10,679 nt of DNA from Clostridiales bacterium. Lineage in GTDB: Bacteria; Bacillota; Clostridia; Lachnospirales; Lachnospiraceae. The stretch lies in assembly GCA_019423835.1 (NCBI GenBank), contig JAHZAR010000090.1, positions 1 to 10,679 on the forward strand. Reading direction: 5' to 3'. The stretch's first letter is position 1. Each line of letters opens with the position of its first letter. Below are positions 6,888-10,679 of this stretch, piece after piece. The position numbers and the translations under genes were made by a program. Below the pieces are notes generated by a model, which saw only the letters and a program-made list of their open reading frames with translations, was not told the origin of the DNA and made no database searches.

Positions 6888-7544
6888 ATGGAGCTGACAG
6901 CCAAAGGAATATCGTTCTCTTATGGAGGCGGAGGAAGACAGATCTTTCAGAATATTTCCTTCCGGGCAGGAAGTAGCGAGCGAGTGGGGGTGATGGCAGG
7001 AAGCGGTTTTGGAAAGACAACACTCTGCAGGATTCTGGCAGGCTATGAGAGACCCCAGTCAGGAGCCGTTTATCTGGACGAGAAGCCCCTTCTCTCCCTG
7101 CGGGGAAAATGTCCCGTGCAGATGATTTTCCAGCATCCGGAGCAGTCGGCAGATCCCGGGCGGAGGATGGGGCATGTCTTGGAAGAAGGAGGAGTCCGGC
7201 TGGGAGAGATGACTGAGCGCCTGGGAATCCGCAGGGAATGGCTGTCCCGCTATCCCCGGGAGCTGTCAGGCGGAGAGCTGCAGCGGTTCTGTATCGCCCG
7301 GGCGCTGGGGGAGGGAACGAAGTTTATCCTGGCCGATGAGATAAGCACCATGTTAGATCTGGCCACCCAGAAAGAGATCTGGCTGTTTTTATTGGAGGAG
7401 ACGCGCCGAAGAGGAATTGGGCTGATTGCGGTCAGCCATTCAGAGGGACTTCTGAGGGAGGTATGCACGAGAATTATGCGCCTGGAACGAGGGCGGGCCG
7501 TGCCTTTGGCAGACAACAGAATGGAGGGATCGATATGGATGTAA
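6888..7544 (+). CDS. nikE: Nickel ABC transporter ATPase, NikE-type
   Basis: A 218-residue ATPase, the second nucleotide-binding subunit. It is shorter than NikD-type partners because it lacks the C-terminal oligopeptide-transporter tail. Motifs: Walker A-like AGSGFGKT (37-44), where the usual first Gly is Ala37; Q-loop Gln82; signature LSGGE (126-130); Walker B FILADE (146-151) followed by ISTMLD instead of the usual PTSALD; and H-loop His184 (AVSHS). The core Lys43 and catalytic Glu151 are present, so ATPase activity is expected. The ATG at 6888 follows an AGAGGGGAG ribosome binding site. Its last codons overlap the start of larB by 10 bp, so larB translation is probably coupled to it. NikE is preferred over DppF because of its length and the lar neighbourhood. 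Confidence 0.87.
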   Translation: MELTAKGISFSYGGGGRQIFQNISFRAGSSERVGVMAGSGFGKTTLCRILAGYERPQSGAVYLDEKPLLSLRGKCPVQMIFQHPEQSADPGRRMGHVLEEGGVRLGEMTERLGIRREWLSRYPRELSGGELQRFCIARALGEGTKFILADEISTMLDLATQKEIWLFLLEETRRRGIGLIAVSHSEGLLREVCTRIMRLERGRAVPLADNRMEGSIWM

Positions 7545-8338
7545 AAGAAATGCTCAGACAGGTTCAGAGCGGCAGGATGTCCGTGGAGTCGGCGGAGAAA
7601 ATGCTTAAAAATCTCCCCTACGAGGATTTGGGATATGCCAAGCTGGATCTCCATAGAAAGCTGCGCTCCGGCTTTCCGGAAACCGTGTTCTGTCAGGGGA
7701 AACCGGATGAATATCTGGCCAATATTTTTCAGGTACTGTACCGGGAAAACGGAGAGGTTCTGGGAACCAGAGCGACACAGGCCCAGTACCTTCTGGTAAA
7801 GGAGAGGGTTCCCGACATTGTCTATGATCCTATATCCCGGATTTTAACGGCCAGGAGGCCGGACTGTCCGGCGCGTCAGGAGGGCTGTGTCGCTGTCTGT
7901 ACAGGAGGAACGGCCGATATTCCCGTGGCGGAGGAGGCAGCCAGAACAGCCGAATTTTTCGGCTGTCATGTGGAGCGGATCTACGATGTAGGGGTAGCCG
8001 GAATCCACCGTCTTCTGGCGCAGAGGGAGAGAATTGAGAAGGCCAACTGCATTGTGGCAGCTGCAGGGATGGAGGGAGCTCTGGGCACTGTGATCGCGGG
8101 CCTGGTAGAAAACCCGGTGGTGGCAGTTCCCACCTCTGTGGGCTACGGAGCCAGCTTCCACGGCCTTTCGGCCCTTCTCACCATGCTGAACTCCTGTGCC
8201 AATGGGATTTCCGTGGTAAACATAGACAACGGTTATGGAGCCGGATACCTGGCAGCCCAGATCAACCGTCTGGCCGCAGGAAAAAGAGACAGTCAGAAAC
8301 AGGAGCGGGGAGAGCTGCAGGAAAAGAACAACGCATAA
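7535..8338 (+). CDS. larB: LarB, NaAD carboxylase/hydrolase of nickel-pincer nucleotide synthesis
   Basis: A 267-residue LarB homolog. LarB carboxylates C5 of the pyridinium ring of nicotinic acid adenine dinucleotide and hydrolyses the phosphoanhydride, giving pyridinium-3,5-biscarboxylic acid mononucleotide (P2CMN) and AMP. The N-terminal part (MDVKEMLRQVQSGRMSVESA, GYAKLDLHRKLRSGFPETVF) is typical of the family. Residues about 115-240 form the PurE-like (AIRC) domain with CTGGTADIPVAEEA, AAGMEGALGTVIAG and VPTSVGYGAS. Cys221 in LNSCANG appears to correspond to the cysteine reported to attack the pyridinium ring in the L. plantarum enzyme. The ATG at 7535 lies 6 bases after GGAGGG (7523-7528) and inside the end of nikE, so translation is likely coupled. 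The last 20 residues are a charged tail (Lys/Glu/Gln) beyond the conserved domain. A 158-bp gap precedes larC. Confidence 0.94.
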   Translation: MDVKEMLRQVQSGRMSVESAEKMLKNLPYEDLGYAKLDLHRKLRSGFPETVFCQGKPDEYLANIFQVLYRENGEVLGTRATQAQYLLVKERVPDIVYDPISRILTARRPDCPARQEGCVAVCTGGTADIPVAEEAARTAEFFGCHVERIYDVGVAGIHRLLAQRERIEKANCIVAAAGMEGALGTVIAGLVENPVVAVPTSVGYGASFHGLSALLTMLNSCANGISVVNIDNGYGAGYLAAQINRLAAGKRDSQKQERGELQEKNNA

Positions 8339-8369
8339 AATGCCAAACGGAATAGGTAAACGAAATAAA

Positions 8370-8408
8370 TCAGATGAAATAGATCAGATAAAAAAGTCAG
8401 ATGAAATA
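8370..8408 (+). repeat. Two 12-bp direct repeats in the larB-larC gap
   Basis: TCAGATGAAATA occurs at 8370-8381 and 8397-8408, with the related AGATCAGATAAAA between. The 158-bp gap is AT-rich compared with its neighbours and shows no terminator or convincing promoter. The larC ribosome binding site AAGGAAGGGG (8480-8489) lies near its end. Function unknown; it could be plain low-complexity spacer. Confidence 0.5.
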
Positions 8409-8496
8409 AAAGACTGAATGGAGAAAACGGCCAGTCAGCAGAAATGAGAGACTGAAAAAATATTGACCAGAAATACAGAAAGGAAGGGGCAGTAAG

Positions 8497-9891
8497 ATGG
8501 AGAGAGAGAAGATTTTATATCTGGAGTGTTATTCGGGAATCAGCGGAGATATGACCGTCGGCGCGCTGTTAGATTTGGGAGCCTCCAGAGAGAAGCTGGA
8601 GCAGACTCTTGAAAAGCTGGGAGTAGAGGGCTATCATCTGCATTTTGGAAGGACGCAGAAGTGCGGGATTGATGCCTACGATTTCGACGTCCATCTGGAC
8701 AGTGAAGGGGAAGGTCACAGCCACGACCACAGCCATGAGCATGATCACAGCCACGACCACAGCCATGAGCATGATCATAGCCACGATCACGGCCACGGAC
8801 ATGACCACGATCACGGCTACGGGCATGACCATAACCATGTTCACGATCACAGCTACGCACATGAGCACCCTCATGTCCACCGCAATATCCACGATATCAA
8901 CCGTATTCTTGACAGGCTGGAGGACGAGGAGGTGCGCCGCATGGCGAGAGAGATGTTCCGCCTGGTAGCTGAGGCAGAGTCGAAGGCGCACGGCCTTCCC
9001 ATTGATCAGGTTCACTTCCACGAGGTGGGGGCAGTAGACTCTATTGTAGATATTGTCAGCACCGCCTTCTGTATCCATGATCTGGGGATACGGAAGGTGG
9101 CCGTATCGGCGCTGTCAGAAGGACGGGGCTATGTCAGATGCCAGCACGGGGTTATGCCGGTACCGGTACCGGCTACAGCGGGGATTGCCGCTGCCTGCGG
9201 GCTGGAGCTTCGGCTGACTGACAACGAGGGTGAGATGGTAACGCCTACGGGAGCGGCCATCGCAGGAGCTCTGAGAACGGAGAGACAGCTTCCGGAGCAT
9301 TACACCATTGAAAAAATCGGAGTCGGCGCCGGTACGAAGGATTTTAAAAATGCCAACATTCTGAGGGCAATGATTCTCATTCCGGCCGGTGAGGAAGAGA
9401 GCGAGGGCAGGGATGTCAGAGTAACCGCCGGCGGCCAGACCGGGGAGGAGAGGCTTTGGGTACTGGAAACAAATGTGGATGACTGCACCGGAGAAGCTCT
9501 GGGCTTTCTGATGGAGTGCCTGATGGAGGAGGGGGCTTCTGACGCGTGGTTCACTCCCGCCTATATGAAAAAATGCCGTCCGGCCTGCACCCTCCATGTA
9601 CTGTGCAGAGAAAATCTTCTGTCGGAGATGGAGGCTCTGATCTTTGCCCATACCACCACCATAGGAATCCGCCGCTATCCGGTGGAGAGGACAGCACTGA
9701 AGCGCAGGGAGATGACAGTTGCCCTTCCGTTCGGCGAGGCGAAGGTAAAGGTGTGCGAATATGGGGGCGGGGACCGCTTTTACCCGGAATATGAGAGTGT
9801 CCGCGCCATCTGCCGTGAGACGGGAAGGGGATTTTCCGAGGTGTACCACCTCATCAAGTGTGAGGCAGAGCGGTCCTGCCTCATGAATTAA
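8497..9891 (+). CDS. larC: LarC, nickel-inserting cyclometallase of NPN cofactor synthesis
   Basis: A 464-residue full-length LarC. The enzyme inserts Ni(II) into pyridinium-3,5-bisthiocarboxylic acid mononucleotide in a CTP-dependent reaction, forming the NPN cofactor. Family motifs in order: ECYSGISGDMTVGALLDLG near the N-terminus; a histidine-rich segment (residues 74-132, 27 His, mostly HxH pairs); VHFHEVGAVDSIVDI; MPVPVPATAG; EMVTPTGAAIAG. Then comes the C-terminal nucleotide-binding half, with ETNVDDCTGEALGFLM and FTPAYMKKCRP. The histidine segment probably stores or hands over nickel. In Lactiplantibacillus plantarum larC is two overlapping frames joined by a programmed frameshift; here both halves are one uninterrupted frame. 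The ATG at 8497 follows AAGGAAGGGG by 7 bases. larE follows after 131 bp. Confidence 0.95.
   Translation: MEREKILYLECYSGISGDMTVGALLDLGASREKLEQTLEKLGVEGYHLHFGRTQKCGIDAYDFDVHLDSEGEGHSHDHSHEHDHSHDHSHEHDHSHDHGHGHDHDHGYGHDHNHVHDHSYAHEHPHVHRNIHDINRILDRLEDEEVRRMAREMFRLVAEAESKAHGLPIDQVHFHEVGAVDSIVDIVSTAFCIHDLGIRKVAVSALSEGRGYVRCQHGVMPVPVPATAGIAAACGLELRLTDNEGEMVTPTGAAIAGALRTERQLPEHYTIEKIGVGAGTKDFKNANILRAMILIPAGEEESEGRDVRVTAGGQTGEERLWVLETNVDDCTGEALGFLMECLMEEGASDAWFTPAYMKKCRPACTLHVLCRENLLSEMEALIFAHTTTIGIRRYPVERTALKRREMTVALPFGEAKVKVCEYGGGDRFYPEYESVRAICRETGRGFSEVYHLIKCEAERSCLMN
8716..8835 (+). repeat. 30-bp tandem repeats encoding the LarC histidine-rich segment
   Basis: Two perfect 30-bp copies (8716-8745 and 8746-8775) encode HSHDHSHEHD twice. 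Two degenerate copies follow (8776-8805 and 8806-8835). Unit length is a multiple of three, so gain or loss of a unit keeps the frame. The array is coding, with no spacers, and is not a CRISPR. Confidence 0.9.
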
Positions 9892-10008
9892 TCAGAGTGA
9901 AATGAAGCAGAAACTGATGCAGCCAAAGGCTCAAAATCTGTAAAGACGGACGAAGGAGTCAGGTACATGGGCTGCAGACAGACTTCTGCCGGGAAGGGAT
10001 CACGAGGA

Positions 10009-10025
10009 AGGAGGAAAAACAGTTG
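10009..10025 (+). promoter_or_regulatory. Ribosome binding site fixing a TTG start for larE
   Basis: AGGAGG (10009-10014) lies 8 bases before TTG at 10023-10025. The first in-frame ATG (10059) has no such site, and starting there would leave only 12 residues before the PP-loop SGGVDSS, shorter than is usual in this family. Confidence 0.75.
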
Positions 10026-10679
10026 GATCAGAAGAAAGAGAGGGAGCTCTCAGAGCTTATGGATCGATATGGAAAAGGGGATGTCTGCCTTGCCTTTTCC
10101 GGCGGGGTGGACAGCAGCCTTCTGCTGAAGCTGGCCTGCGACAGCGCGGCAAAATATCACACCACAGTCTGGGCAGTTACCTTCGACACCATGCTTCACC
10201 CTGCCTGCGATATGGAAAACGCCAGAAGAGTAGCCAGGGAGCTGAACGCGTCCCATGTGGTGCTGACAGTGGACGAGCTGGAACAGGAGGAGCTCCGCCG
10301 CAATCCGGTGGATCGCTGCTATCTGTGCAAGCGCCGCCTGTTCTCTGACTTAAAAAGATTCGCCGAAGAAAAGGGCTGCAGCACAATTCTGGACGGAACC
10401 AATGAGGACGATCTTCACGTGTACCGGCCCGGCATCCGGGCTCTTCGGGAGCTTGGGATTGTAAGCCCTCTCGCCCTGTGCGGGATGAGTAAGCAGGAAG
10501 TAAAGGAGTTTGCGGCCCGGCTCGGGATCTCCGCAGCCTCCCGCCCCTCCACTCCCTGTATGGCCACACGGCTTCCCTATGGCGCAGAGGTGAGCTATGA
10601 GCTCTTAAAGCGGATAGAGGAGGGGGAGGAATATCTGAGAACGCTTCTGGATCAGGGAGGGAAAAAGGGAAATATCCGC
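10023..10679 (+). CDS. larE: LarE, ATP-dependent sulfurtransferase of NPN synthesis (3' end cut by window)
   Basis: The first 219 codons of larE; the frame is open at the window edge and the family is usually about 270 residues. LarE adenylates the carboxylates of P2CMN and replaces them with thiocarboxylates. The PP-loop ATP-binding motif SGGVDSS spans residues 26-32. Further family motifs are DRCYLCKRRLF and SRPSTPCMATRLPYG. Cys179 in the latter matches the position of the sacrificial cysteine (Cys176) of L. plantarum LarE. Cys99 and Cys102 form a CxxC that, with Cys179, could hold an iron-sulfur cluster, as described for the LarE type that uses a [4Fe-4S] cluster instead of sacrificing its own cysteine. 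The start is a TTG with a strong ribosome binding site. The 131-bp gap after larC shows no promoter or terminator, so larE is probably in the same transcript. Confidence 0.93.
   Translation, partial: MDQKKERELSELMDRYGKGDVCLAFSGGVDSSLLLKLACDSAAKYHTTVWAVTFDTMLHPACDMENARRVARELNASHVVLTVDELEQEELRRNPVDRCYLCKRRLFSDLKRFAEEKGCSTILDGTNEDDLHVYRPGIRALRELGIVSPLALCGMSKQEVKEFAARLGISAASRPSTPCMATRLPYGAEVSYELLKRIEEGEEYLRTLLDQGGKKGNIR

Noticed and set aside
8235..8417. A 60-codon frame running from the end of larB into the gap
   Set aside because: Most of it is an alternative frame of larB, and the rest is the AT-rich 12-bp repeat spacer. No ribosome binding site was seen.
8430..8456. CAGTC...GACTG followed by six As as a terminator between larB and larC
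   Set aside because: Only 5 bp of stem with a large loop, and the downstream tract is A on the transcribed strand, so it would not terminate plus-strand transcription.
8716..8835. A possible CRISPR array from the regular 30-bp repeats
   Set aside because: Units are directly adjacent with no spacers and encode a histidine-rich protein segment in frame with larC; no cas genes are present.
9115..9849. A 244-codon minus-strand frame opposite larC
   Set aside because: It is a shadow of the GC-rich larC gene, with no ribosome binding site and no protein family character.
9967..10132. A short frame from ATG 9967 overlapping the start of larE in another frame
   Set aside because: Its arginine/serine/glycine-rich translation looks like out-of-frame larE. 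The AGGAGG nearby is better placed for the larE TTG.

Overview
The window looks like a chromosomal segment from an anaerobic Firmicute, most probably a gut Lachnospiraceae-type Clostridia. The evidence is strong AGGAGG-type ribosome binding sites, GC-rich genes with AT-rich promoters, a TTG start, and protein sequences that read like that family. The species cannot be fixed by eye. No mobile element, tRNA, rRNA or CRISPR array is visible.

Layout. Positions 1-140 hold a terminator. A sodium/glutamate symporter gene (gltS, 141-1355) lies on the minus strand. A roughly 700-bp AT-rich divergent region (1356-2063) follows, with a minus-strand promoter for gltS and a plus-strand promoter for everything to the right. 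The plus-strand transcript begins with a leader of about 360 nt that carries a strong intrinsic terminator (1908-1962) and then a long AT-rich hairpin (1958-1998) before the first gene. This layout suggests transcription attenuation or a riboswitch. From 2064 to the window edge all genes are on the plus strand: nikA (lipoprotein binding protein), a fused nikB-nikC permease gene, nikD and nikE (ATPases), then larB, larC and the start of larE.

How the genes fit together. LarB, LarC and LarE are the three enzymes that build the nickel-pincer nucleotide (NPN) cofactor from nicotinic acid adenine dinucleotide. LarB carboxylates and cleaves it, LarE converts the two carboxylates to thiocarboxylates by sulfur transfer, and LarC inserts nickel. 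The upstream NikABCDE-type importer would supply the metal. The last transporter gene overlaps larB by 10 bp, which ties import and cofactor synthesis into one operon. The best-known NPN user, lactate racemase LarA, is not in the window.

Odd points. The NikB-NikC permeases are encoded as one open frame with a hydrophilic linker of about 125 residues. That frame is broken by a single in-frame TAG at 5536-5538, after which the same frame continues with a normal NikC C-terminal part. LarC carries an extreme histidine-rich insert (27 His in 59 residues) encoded by 30-bp tandem DNA repeats. The leader matches no riboswitch class I can recognise by eye.
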